64,000 bases of DNA. Origin: Sarcophilus harrisii. Its lineage: Eukaryota > Chordata > Mammalia > Dasyuromorphia > Dasyuridae. Shown here one piece after another: positions 45,205 to 56,907 of this stretch (positions within the stretch are counted from its first letter, which is position 1; each line of letters begins with the position of its first letter). The position numbers and the translations under genes were made by a program. The stretch covers positions 360,889,138 through 360,953,137 of the forward strand of contig NC_045426.1 of NCBI RefSeq assembly GCF_902635505.1, in the 5' to 3' direction. A model generated the notes under the pieces. That model had not been told where the DNA came from. It saw only the letters and a list, made by a program, of their open reading frames with translations, and did not search any database.

Positions 45205-45990
45205 GTTAATTGTTGTTCTACATTCTCACAGAGGACCAAAAATGACAATACTGTGTTAGAATTGAGTTACAGTGTGTCTGACTGTGACTGATCAGACCAA
45301 TATGAGCCACAGGTCGAACAAAATAGTCCCTAAGAACTTTTGGGATGGACATCTCATATTTCTTCTGAACTAGTTCAATTCTACTTTGCTCATAGAGCGT
45401 AGCACCTTCTCTGATGAGAGCACATTATGCTGGGTGGTCCTTGCCATATCTTCCATGTCATACAGTCAATTCTGAAATTCTTAAGAGATACCCTGAGAAT
45501 GTCCTTGTATCACTTTTTCTGACCACCTTATCATGCTTGCTTTGTGTAAGTTCTCCATAAAATAAATTTTTTTTGTCAAATATACATTTGGCATTTGAAC
45601 AATGTGACCAGTTCACCAGAATTGTGCTCTCTGTAGGGAGAGGTGGAATGCTTAGCAGTTTATTTTTAAAAAGGGACATCAGTGTCTGGTATTTTATCCC
45701 ACCAGGTGATCTTCAGAATCTTCCTAAAACAATTCAAATGTAAACGATTCCGTTTCCTGGCGCGATGCTTATCCTGTAAAATGAGCTGGCTAAGAGAAAG
45801 GCAGGTTTCGCAGGCATACAACAATGAGGTCGGTAATGGCTCTGTAAACCTTCAGTTTAGTAGTTAGTCTAATACGTCTCTTCTCCCACACTTTCCTTTG
45901 GAGCCTCCCAAACACTGAACTAGCTCTGGCAATATGTGTGTCAGTCTCATCAACAGTATGGATATCCCTGGAAAGTAAACTGTCAACTAT
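45205..45990 (-). mobile_element. RTE-clade LINE, RT C-terminal part, minus
   Basis: On the minus strand 45960-45770 reads as DETDTHIARASSVFGRLQRK, VWEKRRIRLTTKLKVYRAI, the signature of the RT C-terminal region in RTE-type LINEs (EINRRIAQASAAFGRL.. LKVYRAVV). Downstream the frame is broken by stops and shifts, and the region ends with the tail GTTGTTCTACATTCTCACAG. It is non-functional. It is the only autonomous RTE body in the window and the likely type of partner for the RTE-associated short repeats. Confidence 0.75.
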
Positions 45991-46239
45991 GTTTATTACA
46001 TACTTTTTATTTATTACATTATTATATATATCTTTATTTATTTATTTATTAGCCATATTACCATGGCTTAGAAACCTTACTGGTTCTCTATTACCCCACC
46101 TGTCAAATGAGTGTTATAATATCTGTAGCACTTGTTTTACTGGGTTGCTGTGAGAATCAATGAGATGATGAATATAAAGCCCTTTCATGATTTAAATATT
46201 ATATAAATGTCAGTTAATAGTATTTATTTATAAAACATT

Positions 46240-46800
46240 TATAAAATTTTAGAGCAGGTGGTATAGTAGATAAAGTGCTAGGCCTGGGAGTCAGAAAAGC
46301 TCATATTCTGTATTTAATTCAAGTCTTAGACACTAACTAGCTTTGTTGTTGCTGTTGTTGTTCAGTCATTTTTTTTTTTTTTTTTCAGGCATGCCTGATC
46401 TTCATGATCCCATTTGGGGGTTTCTTGACAAAGATACTGAAATGGTTTGCCATTTCCTTTTTCAACTTATTTTAGATGTGAGGAACTAAGGCAAATAGGA
46501 TCAAGTGATTTTTGCAGGGTCACCCAGCAGGTAAGTATCTGAAGCCAAATTTGAACTCATAAAGATGAGTCTTCTTGACTCCAAACCTGCTTTATCCACA
46601 GTTACCCCCAATTAGCTTTGTAACTCTGGGTAAATCACTTAACCTGTTTGTCTCAGTTTCCTCATTATAAAAATAGAGATAATCATAGCACTACCTTGCA
46701 GGGTTGTTATAAAGATCAAATGAATAATATTTGTTAAAAAGCACTTATCAGTCTGGTACATAGTAGGTGCTATATAAAAGTTATTATTATTATTAAATTT
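46240..46800 (+). mobile_element. MIR/CORE-type SINE split by another SINE
   Basis: Left part to 46346 (GTAGATAAAGTGCTAGGCCT, GACACTAACTAGCTTTGT), right part from 46622 (AACTCTGGGTAAATCACTTA, CCTTGCAGGGTTGTTATAAA, GTCTGGTACATAGTAGGTGC). The two parts are contiguous in related copies. Confidence 0.8.
46347..46609 (-). mobile_element. CORE/MAR1-like SINE, minus, nested
   Basis: Plus strand reads TGTTGTTCAGTCA, a T run, GGGGGTTTCTTGACAAAGAT, GGTTTGCCATTTCCTTTTTC and CTTTATCCACAGTTACCCCC. Target duplications AACTAGCTTTGT (46335-46346) and AATTAGCTTTGT (46610-46621), one mismatch. Confidence 0.9.
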
Positions 46801-47031
46801 CCTGGGTATGCATTCAGTAACTATTGAATGAGTGAGAGAATGAATGAACAGATGAATGTCATCTTTGAATTATTCCTTCCTGGGAAGAAGCAATTTTAAC
46901 AAGCAAGGACATATCTAACTCCTACATTAATGATTTGGCCCTTTCCTAAAGTTGATTTATTTTTGTTGTTATTGTTGTTTAAATGTTTTAAAATGTCTAA
47001 GTCCATTCCTATTTTAATTATTTATGACATG

Positions 47032-47236
47032 CATGTATACTTATTGTGTATCTAATTTATATTTTAATATATTTAACATCTACTGGTTCATCCTGCCATC
47101 TAGGGGAGGGGGTGGGGGGGGTAAGAGGTGAAAAATTGGAACAAGAGGTTTGGCAATTGTTAATGCTGTAAAGTTACCCATGTATATATCCTGTAAATAA
47201 AAGGCTATTAAATAAAAAACAAAAACAACAAAAAAA
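47032..47236 (+). mobile_element. Short L1 3' end, plus
   Basis: 3' UTR only: ATATTTAACATCTACTGGTT, TGCTGTAAAGTTACCCATGT, AAATAAAAGGCTATTAAATA and an A-rich tail. Exact 16 bp target duplications AATTATTTATGACATG at 47016-47031 and 47237-47252. Confidence 0.95.
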
Positions 47237-47639
47237 AATTATTTATGACATGGTCACCTCTCCCTTTTCATTTATAATTAAACAAAATGGCCATTTAAAT
47301 TCAAAAAGTCAAGCTAAGGACAATGCTTTTCAGCTTATAACTTTCAGGCATACACACAGACACACACAAATATATATATAAAACAATAACAGTACCTGTA
47401 TGCTGCATTGTATTCATTCATCTAAACTTGGTAGGTACTAGAAAATTTGAAGTTTAATTGTTGAAATGACACAGTAGACTTTGGGACAAATGAAGATCAG
47501 GCTTGAAATGAAGCAAACGAGGGTAAGTCTGAATTAGATCTTCGGTTCTGTTCAAAGTGACTGTAATCTGGAAAAACAGAATTGCTGATTGCTTAATGTC
47601 ACCCAGTGCACCAGCACAAGCCTTTATGACATTTTTCAT

Positions 47640-47810
47640 TCATTCATTCATCTATTCAAATTCTTTCATTTTATAAATACAGATGCTGAGATACAGAGAG
47701 GTTAACTATCTTACCCAAAGTCACATAGGAAGTCAATTACAGTCAAGATTCAAGTCCTCTTATTCTAGAGCCATCATTCTTCATTCTACCATGCTCCTGT
47801 CTACAGTCAG
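47640..47810 (-). repeat. MIR-like SINE fragment
   Basis: CATTTTATAAATACAGATGC, TTACCCAAAGTCACATAGGA and CAAGATTCAAGTCCTCTT, a decayed copy preceded by a short (ATTC)n. Confidence 0.5.
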
Positions 47811-48319
47811 TGTCCTCCATTCAATAAATGCTTTTGTTCTCTTACTCTGTAATAGTGCTGCCCTGTGGTCCTCTCCTTACATGGACTATTCCTTTTGAAT
47901 AAGTATATCTTTTTTTTAGGGCTATATTCTAACCACAGTCCTATCCCACCACATTTCTACTTTAGCCTGTTGGTAAATTATAAACAAAATGGATTGGGAA
48001 TGATCCTGAGTTTCCTTTATTAAGTAATGAGTATATGTATTTCTGGATGAAATAACTTATCTTTAGATCCTGGATTTAGGTAACATGTTGCTTGTTTCTC
48101 AAAAGCAACATGTTCACAGTTAAACTTAATCTCTTTCCATCAAAACCTGCCCAGCCCCTATTGATAATAATAATAATTATTATTATATATATACATGCAT
48201 ATATATACATACATTACAACCCATACAATGCAATAATATACAACATACATTTAAGATCATGGTCTTAAATATAAACAGATTCATAAAATTTAGTTAATTC
48301 ATGTTGGTGAATTAGGGAA

Positions 48320-48565
48320 CTTTATTTGTTGTTATTCAGTTGTTTTTCAGTCATGTTCTATTCTTCATGATCCCATTTGGAGTTTTCCTGGCAGAGACAC
48401 TGGAGGCATTTGCTATTTCCTTCTTCAGGTCATTTGACAGATGAGGAAACTAACGCAAACAGAATAAAGTTTCATAGTTAATGTCTGAGGCCAAATTTGA
48501 ATTTAGGAAGAGTATTTCTGTTTCCCAGTTCAGTGTTTTATCCACTGTACCACTTAGCTGCCCAG
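48320..48565 (-). mobile_element. CORE/MAR1-like SINE, minus
   Basis: GTTGTTATTCAGTTGTTTTT, GGAGTTTTCCTGGCAGAGAC, CAGATGAGGAAACTAACGCA and TATCCACTGTACCACTTAGC. Full length. Confidence 0.85.
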
Positions 48566-48802
48566 AGAACCTAATGCAAGAGGATAAATATGGCCCAATA
48601 GGTAGAGACATGATAGGATAGGACTGTGGCTAGAAATTGGTCCTAGAAGGATATACTTATTTAAAAAGAATACTTCAGAGAGGACCACATAACGGCATCA
48701 TTAAGTGCAAAAAGGCATCAATGGAATGGAAGATCTTGACTCTAGGCAAGAGAATGGTAGAATGAAAAGTATGGTAAATTTGGATTAAGAAGATTTAGGC
48801 TT

Positions 48803-49414
48803 CTTTTTGTAGAGACAAGAGGTGGAAATTGAGTGGATGCCCATCAGTTGGAGAATGGCTGAATAAATTATGGTATATAAATATTATGGAATATTATTGT
48901 TCTGTAAGAAATGACCAGCAGGATGAGTTCAGAGAGACCTGGAGAGACTTACATGAACTGATGCTGAGTGAAGTGAGCAGAACCAGGCATGGCAACAATA
49001 CAATTATACAAAGATTGATTCTAATGAAAATGGCTCCTTTTATCGATGAGATGATTGAGGCTGGTTCCAGTGATCTCGTGATGAAGAGAGCCATTTACAC
49101 CCAGAGAAAGCACTGTGGGGCCTGAATGTGGATCACAAGATAACATTTTCACTCTTTTTGTTGTTGTTTTGCTTGCATTTTGTTTTCTTTCTTGTTTTTT
49201 CCCTTTTTGATCTGATTGTTCTTGTGCAGCAATATGATTGTGTAAATATGTATACATATATTAGATTTAACATATTTTTTTTAACATTTAACATATATTG
49301 ATTACTTGCCATCCAAGGTGGGCGGAGAAGGGGAGGAAATTTGAAATACAAGGTTTTGTAAGGGTCATTGTTGAAAAATTATGTCTTGAAAATTAAAAAC
49401 TTTAATAATAAAAA
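48803..49414 (+). mobile_element. L1 3' end, plus
   Basis: Encodes the last part of ORF2 (SVGEWLNKLWYINIMEYYCS, WRDLHELMLSEVSRT at 48829 onward) and the complete 3' UTR with an AATTAAAAACTTTAATAATA tail. Target duplications AAGAAGATTTAGGCTT (48787-48802) and AAGAAGATTTGGGCTT (49415-49430), one mismatch. Confidence 0.95.
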
Positions 49415-49544
49415 AAGAAGATTTGGGCTTAAAACTTGATTCTTGAATAAAATATTTAATCTCTCTGGACTTTATTGTCCTTATCCATAAAATAAAAAAA
49501 ATTGGAACTGATGAATGAACGAATGAAAAACATTTATGAAGTGC

Positions 49545-49705
49545 TTTGAATTGTTGGATCATTTCACAATTCCAACAATGCATTAGTGCCTCAATTTTCC
49601 TACATCCCCTTCAATATTTATTATCTTTTCCTGTCATTTTAGCCAATCTGAGAGGTATAAGGTGGTATCTCAGAGTTGTTTTAATTTGCATCAGATTATA
49701 TTCTA
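49545..49705 (-). mobile_element. L1 ORF2 fragment, minus
   Basis: GGATCATTTCACAATTCCAA, CAATGCATTAGTGCCTCAAT and GGTATAAGGTGGTATCTCAG are antisense ORF2 text just inside the C-terminal block. Confidence 0.7.
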
Positions 49706-50249
49706 ATAGGAGGGGACAACATGTAAAGGGGGTTGGTGGTTTGGGTAGGGTGTGATAGTTGGGGGAGTTTCCCAGAAAGTAAATTAAGCTATAGGGGCAG
49801 ATTGACACCCCTTTCCAGAAGCAGTATTGATTTTTAAATGGAAAGTGGGGTAGGGGTAAAAATGCCTCAGGGAGGGCATATATACAAAGGAAATTCCTGG
49901 GGAGTAAAGAAAGGCATGGCTGAGTAGGCTTGACATAAAAAAGCAGACTACCTGAGACCTTCATGAATAAAGACAGAAGAGATCCAAAGAGGGGTTCTGG
50001 AGAAGAAAAGGGAGAAGAAACTTCCTTTCAGCTCAAATTCTATAATCCTATGACATATAAATCCAGAAAGCAAAGGGAAGAAGCTTTATGGAGAGCATTT
50101 GAAGCAAGATCAACTGAGGTAAAGACAGAACCAATTTTGTTATCAAAGTATACTAAAGGACACCTGGGCAAATGGAGGCCATATCTAAGGCATTCAGGAA
50201 ATAGATAAGAAAATTGGAACAGAAATATAAAATAGTAGTGATAAGGAGC
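49706..50249. other. Unassigned DNA
   Basis: No recognised repeat. A 117-codon minus-strand frame (49611-49964) overlaps the L1 fragment and has no family resemblance. Confidence 0.35.
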
Positions 50250-50560
50250 TTCATTTTCATTTTAATAGATTAGATTTAAATCATTTTTATCAAATGCAGT
50301 ACAATATTCTAACCTGCTGATACAATTTTTTGGATTTTAGTATATTCATCTTGATTTTATCATCCAATCTATTAGCTAATCCTCTGAGCTTTGGGTTATC
50401 AGAAAATTTGCTTAACATGCCATCTGTTCCTTTATTTAAGTTATTGATTAAAACTGCCAAACAATATAAAGTAAAGGATATATTCCTAAGGGCACTCCAC
50501 TAGATAACTCCTTCCAAGTGGACATTGAACCATTAATGACTTCTCTCACCCTTATCAATC
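50250..50560 (+). repeat. Degenerate repeat, possibly CR1/L3-derived
   Basis: TTATTTAAGTTATTGATTAA, GGGCACTCCACTAGATAACT and CCTTCCAAGTGGACATTGAA. The phrase block recurs in weaker form at 58290-58440. Family uncertain. Confidence 0.4.
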
Positions 50561-51304
50561 TCATTACTGCTTTTTCCTGGCTCTTGTTTTCTTCTGTCCT
50601 CTTGTACTACATGTGCCCTTGGGAACTCTCATTCTTTCTCCCATCTTTTCATATTCTTTCCATCTTCTTGTGCTTTCTGCTCACACTAACTCCTTATTCT
50701 GTTGTGTCTTATGCCAGGAAGTAAATTTAGCATATTTCTTGCTACTTACTACCGTTTCTAGACCCTTGAAAGTTCATTCCATCTTCCTTGATCCCTCTGT
50801 CTAGCAACCTTCAATTTACTCTCTTATTTCTCAGAGTTCAATACCAGAACCTTGATCTGCACAACAGATCCACAGCAGGTTTGTGCTTACCCTGCAATGC
50901 CTACTCCTGTTTGACCTAGATAAGAAACTGTCTCAATATAAATTTAGAAAGATTTGGGGTATTCCAAATGACAGTACAAGGCAGCAAATCTCTTTTATCT
51001 ACCCTTATGTTGCCAAAGGAAAAGTTTAAGGGGCACAAAGTTTGAGACAAGGCACAACCCTTGTCTGGGAAAAAGATGGAGGGGATGGCCCTGCTGATGT
51101 GTTCTCACTGCTCAATCTCTGATGTCTATCCATTCTACATATAGCTTCCAGAAGTTAAAGAACAAGTCTCACTAAGTTAAATCCCCTGCTCAAAAGTCTT
51201 CAGTGATTCCCTTTTATTATTAGGATACGATAAAAAACTCCTTAGATTAAAAGTTAAAGCTCTGCATGATCTACCTCCAACTCAACTCTCCAGAACTGTG
51301 TCAT

Positions 51305-51555
51305 GCTATTGTGTAGGCAGTTAGATATAGCAGTAGATAGAGTGCTGGATCAGAGTTCACATCTGGCTTCAGACATATACTGACTGCATCACCCTGGGTA
51401 CCTCTGTCTGCCTCAGTTTCTTTATCTGTAAGAAGGGGGTGATAATAGCACCTATGTCCTAAAGTTGTGAGAATCAAATGAGATACTATTTGTAAAATGC
51501 TTAGCATGGTGCCTGGAAGATAGTAGACACTTAATAAATGATTGTTACCTTCTCC
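51305..51555 (+). mobile_element. MIR/CORE-type SINE, plus
   Basis: GCAGTTAGATATAGCAGTAG, GTCTGCCTCAGTTTCTTTAT, GTTGTGAGAATCAAATGAGA and CATGGTGCCTGGAAGATAGT in order. Near full length. Confidence 0.8.
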
Positions 51556-51629
51556 TTTTCTATACTCTGTACTTTACTTTTTTTAATAGCAAAAATGTGC
51601 TATTTGATTTGCAAAACTTGACATTTTCT

Positions 51630-51835
51630 TTTTCATTTATTTATTTGTTCATTCATTTATTCATTTATCTATTCATTCATTCATTTATTTATTTAATTGC
51701 TGAGGCAATTGGGGTTAAGTGACTTGGCCAGGGTCACACGGCTAGGAAGTGTTAAGTGTCTGAGATCATATTTGAACTCAAGTCCTCCTGACTTTTGGGC
51801 TGGTGCTCTATCCACTGTGTCACTTAGCTGCCCAC
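51630..51835 (-). mobile_element. tRNA-type SINE, minus, long (ATTT/ATTC) tail
   Basis: Tail on the left is a variable TTTATTTATTCATTCATT tract. Body reads GAGGCAATTGGGGTTAAGTG, GTCACACGGCTAGGAAGTGT and TATCCACTGTGTCACTTAGC. Exact 16 bp target duplications AAACTTGACATTTTCT at 51614-51629 and 51836-51851. Confidence 0.95.
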
Positions 51836-52147
51836 AAACTTGACATTTTCTATCCAATCTCTCTATATACTGAATCATTCCCCATGCCTAGAATCCTTAT
51901 CTTCCTTTTAGGTTCAGATCAGGTGCTGTTTTCTTAGTAGAACCTTCCCTGCTCTGGCCAAATGATAGTGTTAATTTTGTCTACAAATATCTCCAGGGCA
52001 GTTTTTATCTGTGCCTTGCTTCTATAATTACAGACTGTGTGATAGTTATCTGTATGCTTAAAGTCATAGACCAAGAACTCTTTGGTGGCAGGGACAATTT
52101 TGACTTTATATTCCTAGAACCTGTTATGCCTTAAATTAAATTGAATG

Positions 52148-52185
52148 TTTATATATATATATATATACACATTCATATATGTGTG

Positions 52186-52225
<40 letters not shown>
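52148..52225. repeat. (TA)n microsatellite
   Basis: Two TA tracts separated by a short TACACATTCATATATGTGTG segment. Confidence 0.95.
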
Positions 52226-52229
<4 letters not shown>

Positions 52230-52310
52230 CATATATCTTTTTTTTGGCTTGGTAAAAATCTACTGATATTTCAAGTTTCAACTCAAATTTGAGTGAATCC
52301 ATTAAGTCTT

Positions 52311-52430
52311 TTTTTTTTTATTATAACTTTTTATTTACAAGATATATGCATAGGTAATTTTTTAGCATTGACAGTTGCAAATCCTTTTGTTGCAATTTTT
52401 TCCTTCCTTCCCCCCAACCCCTTCCCCCAG
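52311..52430 (-). mobile_element. Very short L1 3' end, minus
   Basis: 120 bp of 3' UTR only (TATAACTTTTTATTTACAAG, GATATATGCATAGGTAATTT). Exact 16 bp target duplications GAATCCATTAAGTCTT at 52295-52310 and 52431-52446. Confidence 0.95.
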
Positions 52431-52741
52431 GAATCCATTAAGTCTTCATTGATTCTCCCAATCAAAAATAATCTTTCCTTCCACAGAACTTTGTTATTAG
52501 TTTGTTTGTATCTCTCTTATGCATCTATCAAGTTCTAGCTAGCTATTGGGGTCCATGCTTATTTCTTCAACTGAATTCATTTTAACACGGCTTTATTTAT
52601 TAAAAGCAAAGGAGTCAAGTATTGCCAGAGGTAAAAGTGGGAAGGGAAAGCATTCCAAGTATGGAATTAGTTGGTTGTTTATACAAAAGGTTAAAGTCAG
52701 AAAGTGGATTTCTGTGAACAGAAAGTATTCCAATTTGATAG

Positions 52742-53107
52742 TGTAATGCCAAAAGAAACTGAGTAAGACAGAGATTAGAGACCAATTCAATAGTTTATTA
52801 AATGGAGAGAAATACTGGGACCAATGGATCCCAGGGCTAGACGAGACTATCATCTCAAAGGGTCTAGCCCCAAGTATTGGGACAGCAAGCCTTTTATGGA
52901 ATAACAAGAACAATGACATAATGCAGAGACCTAGGTGGGGATAACCTAATAGAGGGAGGTTACTGATATTCTAATGACATTAAGGAATGTCTATAACACT
53001 TTTATCTCAACCATTAAGAGGGGATGGTCATGACCTTAAGGCAGAATTATGAAATAGGACAATTGTAGGGACTGGTCATCCCATTAAAAGTGAACTTTGA
53101 CATTACA
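52742..53107 (-). mobile_element. Solo LTR of the TGTAATG/CATTACA family
   Basis: 366 bp starting TGTAATGCC and ending GACATTACA, so the termini TGTAATG/CATTACA are perfect inverted repeats. Flanking 4 bp duplication ATAG (52738-52741 and 53108-53111). Minus-strand TATA-like CCATAAAAGG and poly(A) signal AATAAAC are present. A 4 bp duplication suits class I (gamma-like) elements. Same family as 7679-8125 and, for its U5, 14290-14835. Confidence 0.85.
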
Positions 53108-53587
53108 ATAGGAACAACCAAAAAAAAAAAAAAATGAATGGGAGTAGGATAAAATAAATCTGGAAAGAAAATTATGAAGGGCTTTTAAAGAACAAAGAAT
53201 AAGCAAATGGAGGAGGTTGCATACATTCTAGAGATAATAAGGAGATAATGACACCTCTTGAGTATGATAGTATAACATGGTTGGATCTTTTCTTTGGGAA
53301 TATCAATCTGTCAGCTATTTGGAGGACAAATTGTAGAAATGAGTCAGTGTAGGTAGGGAGACCAGTTATGAGCATCTTGGAATAGTTCTGAATAAAGTGA
53401 AGAGGTGAAGAAATGACCCCTAAAATAATTTATCACCTTTTGGTAGTTGTCTCTATTTCTACCAGTAAGTGATAGTTTACCACTACTGGGTAGCATTTAC
53501 TAAAAGTTTTTTGTGCTCAACACTGATCATAGTGCTCAGCACATAATAGATACCTCATAAATGATCCCTTAATTGTTACATTCCTAT

Positions 53588-53750
53588 GGAATGATTGTAC
53601 ATCTTTAACTTATATCAGACTGCTTGCTGTCTTGGGGAAGAGGGAGGTAAGGGAAAGAGGAGAAAAAATTTGAAACAGTCTTACAAAAATGAATGTTGAA
53701 AACTGTCTTGGAATTGAAATTGGAAAAATAAAATTCTATTGAGGGAAAAA
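53588..53750 (+). mobile_element. Short L1 3' end, plus
   Basis: CTTGCTGTCTTGGGGAAGAG, GAATGTTGAAAACTGTCTTG and an AAAATAAAATTC tail; flanking ATTCCTAT at 53580-53587 and 53751-53758. Confidence 0.7.
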
Positions 53751-53759
53751 ATTCCTATT

Positions 53760-54911
53760 GAAACTTTATGTGCTAGGCCATCATCATGCAATTCACATAC
53801 TGCAGTAAATCTTGGTAGTAACTTTCTGAGTAGAAATTCTGTATCTAAATATGAGTCTGAAGGTCATTGAATTACACAAGATAGCCTTAATAATGATGAT
53901 TACTGCATTGAAATAGCATGTTCCAGTTTTTTCTATGTCCTTATTGAGACCACTCATTGTTTTGAAGCAGTGGGGATTTTACACTCTTGAGATTAATTTG
54001 CCACTATTCATTCCTTGTGTGCTTTTCTAACTCATCAATAATAATACTACATATTTTCCCTTTTGAGTGGCTCTTCTTCTGAATATTACTTTCTAGTTTT
54101 CCCAACAATTTTTGTGAAATAGTGACTGAAACTCACTATTAAAAAAAATATAGAATTAAAAAAATATATAAAAAGCTGGAGTTTTGGGGCTTATAAAATA
54201 CTTGATTACTATAGTCATTGATTATTGTGTCATGTGTATATAACCTATTCTACTGATTCACCTGAATGGCTTTTCTTAATCAGCAGCATCCCACATTTTT
54301 TTTTTTTTTTTTAAACCATGCATGAGGAAGAATCTTATATTTATATAAGCTTATATTTATAAACTAATTCAGGACCAAAGTGCTTCAGAATAGCAAGGAA
54401 GTGTCTTTATTGATGGAAACATTGTAATTCAGAGGGGGTGAAGTGTCATTTGAGGAGATAACATTTCAAATGTCCTGGTCATTGCCTCTCAGAGCCAGGC
54501 AGTCAGATCCAGGTGCCCCTTTTGCTAAGATGCTGACTTTCATCCAAAGGTTTCTTCTCTACCCAGCATATTCTTAATGTTTTCTTCAGTTTAACTACTG
54601 TGGTTAATGAGAGCAATCTGTCACATGGGAGAAGCTCATATCTGTCTTTGTGTCAGGGACATCTGTGTGTATGTGTGTTTATAAGGATAGAGATAAGTCA
54701 AGGTATGTTCCATTTTAAGAAAACTGCAATTTATGCACATCTACAAAAATAATAAATCAGAACTGATAATTTGTTTTTATAAAGGATTCACAGATTTAAC
54801 CTACACAGTAAGTTTCCCTTATATAAGAAGTTTTTTTTTTTTTTTAACATTTTTTGTGCCATGAGTTCCTTAACAGTCTAGTAACATCTATAGATTCCCT
54901 CTATAGATAGT
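53760..54911. other. Unassigned DNA
   Basis: No gene or well-preserved repeat recognised. T runs at 54297-54313 and 54831-54845. Parts (53930-54160) have antisense L1 texture but are too diverged to assign. Confidence 0.3.
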
Positions 54912-54922
54912 AAAGTTTTTTT

Positions 54923-55634
54923 CTTTTTAAAAAAATAATTAATTTATTTTTAAATTATAGCTTTTTATTTTCAAAATATGTACATGGATAATTTTTGACA
55001 TTCACCCCTATGTTCTAACCCTGTGTTCTAATTTTTCCCCTCCCTTCCTCCACCTCCTTCCCCAGTTGGCAAGTGAATATATGTTAAACATGTGCAATTT
55101 CTTTATACATATTTCCACAAATATCATGTTGCACACGAAAAATCAGGTCAAAAAGGAAAAAAAAAATGAGAAGGAAAATAAAATGTAAGTAAACAACAAC
55201 AAAAAGAGTGAGAATGTTATTATGTTATGATCCACAGTTAGTTCCCACAGTCCTCTCTCTGGGTGCAGATGGCTTTCTTCATCATAAGATCAATGGAATT
55301 CTCTACATTACCTCATTGTTGATGACAGCTATGTCCATCAGAATTGATCATTGTATAATCTTGTAGTTGCTGTATACAATGATCTCCTGGTTCTGCTCTC
55401 TTCACTTAGTATCAGTTCATATAAGCCTCTCCAGACCTCCCTGAACTTAGCCTGTTCATCATTTCTTATACAACATATAACATGGAATGTTATTCCATAA
55501 CATTCATGTACCATAACTTATTCAGCCATTATCCAGCTGATGGGCATCCACTCAGTTTCCAGTTCTTTGCTACTACAAAAAGGGCTGATACAAACATTTT
55601 TGTACATGTGGGTCCCTTTCTCTCCTTTATGATC
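54923..55634 (-). mobile_element. L1 3' end, minus
   Basis: Tail T run and TTATAGCTTTTTATTTTC at left, 3' UTR, then ORF2 C-terminal text (CATAACTTATTCAGCCATTA, GCTGATGGGCATCCACTCAG). Target duplications AAAGTTTTTTT at 54912-54922 and 55635-55645. Confidence 0.85.
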
Positions 55635-55645
55635 AAAGTTTTTTT

Positions 55646-56901
55646 GAAAAACAAAATATATTAGATTACAAAAGAAACTAATTTTATTGAAATATAGCTT
55701 CAAAAAGCATTAAAAGTAACAACAGAAACAAGTTCCTGGACTATAGATTAAAACCTTTGTTTAAAATAGAATTCAAACTACAAGCAAGGGCTTAAGCTAC
55801 CTTTCATAAAACACTATTCAGGCTTTTAGGGTATTCTAACCATAATTTAATAAAACAAATAATATCATTGAGAGACCAAGGAAAAACTCATTTTTTGTTT
55901 AGATTAATATAACAAAAGACATCACAGGGAAAAATGTTACTGACAGATATTTTCTGTTTTGGGAATTCTCCTTAGTTGGCCTTCTATTCTGTTCAAACCT
56001 TGGACTTGCCTTTGTAGAGAATCCAGGAAAGGAATCATTGTTCTGGAATACTTCTTCTCTCAAAAGTTTTATGAACATGAATTGGAATCGCAACTTCCCC
56101 TGTTGAGGTGAGAACATGTTCTTCTAGCATCTTAGATGGCTTGGGAATCAAAGCCCCACTGGTGAAAGAACAGCAAAATAAATAAATAAATAAAAGAGCA
56201 TAGAGTCCTCACTCTATACTTCCTTCCCACTTCTCCCACAAAAAATTAAAAAATGGAGAAGCTTCTGAAAGCCACTTTAGGCTAAACAATCTCCTGTTGT
56301 GAAAAGGAAGGATTCTGGTTCCTAATTAAGCTGGGATTTTGGTTTGTTGTTCACTTTTCCACTAGCAACGGCAGGTTTATTTTATTTGCTTATTTTACAT
56401 TCCACTCATAATCCATTTGGTCCAGCCCCAGCTCTGCAGTGCCTGTGGTTAGTCCTGTTTCTGTTCTGGGCCTTGGAGCAGCAAAGTTGAAGTTGGTTCA
56501 TTTTAGAGATTTTTATATTGCTCCCTTTGTCTCACTAAACATATGTTAAGGACCAACATCTGGCTTTGAAGCCAAACCTGCTAATTGCTCTCAATGCTAA
56601 GTCCGGTTTTGCTCTCTGTTTTCCATTTTATCATTAAAGTAACAAAATCTCACTGACATCACTTTCTTTCTAAAAAGAAAAGTTCACTCATCAATCAGTC
56701 ATATAAAGACAAATATGAAAACACTCTAACTCTATATATAAGAGTATATATATAAGAGTTTATATTTTGTTAGATCAGGAGAGTTTCTTGGATTTCATAA
56801 TTTCCTACTTTGTAGTTATTTTAGATCCATGAGAATTAATAAATGCACTTCCCAGGAGTACTTAAGCTACATCCTTAAGAATTTAAGGATGAATTCAAAC
56901 A
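55646..56901. other. Unassigned DNA
   Basis: No recognised gene or repeat. 56400-56640 is slightly GC-richer and could be conserved non-coding sequence; this is a guess. Confidence 0.3.
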
Positions 56902-56907
56902 TCACGA

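Larger units (their letters stand above)
51130..52135 (+). mobile_element. L2-type LINE 3' fragment, twice interrupted
   Basis: Pieces 51130-51304, 51556-51629 and 51852-52135: CCCTGCTCAAAAGTCTTCAG, GCTCTGCATGATCTACCTCC, CATTCCCCATGCCTAGAATC, CTTGGTGGCAGGGACAATTT-like text near 52083-52100. Interrupted by SINEs at 51305-51555 and 51630-51835. Confidence 0.55.

Noticed and set aside
45682-45867. 61-codon plus-strand frame over the RTE fragment
   Set aside because: Antisense shadow of the RTE reverse-transcriptase region.
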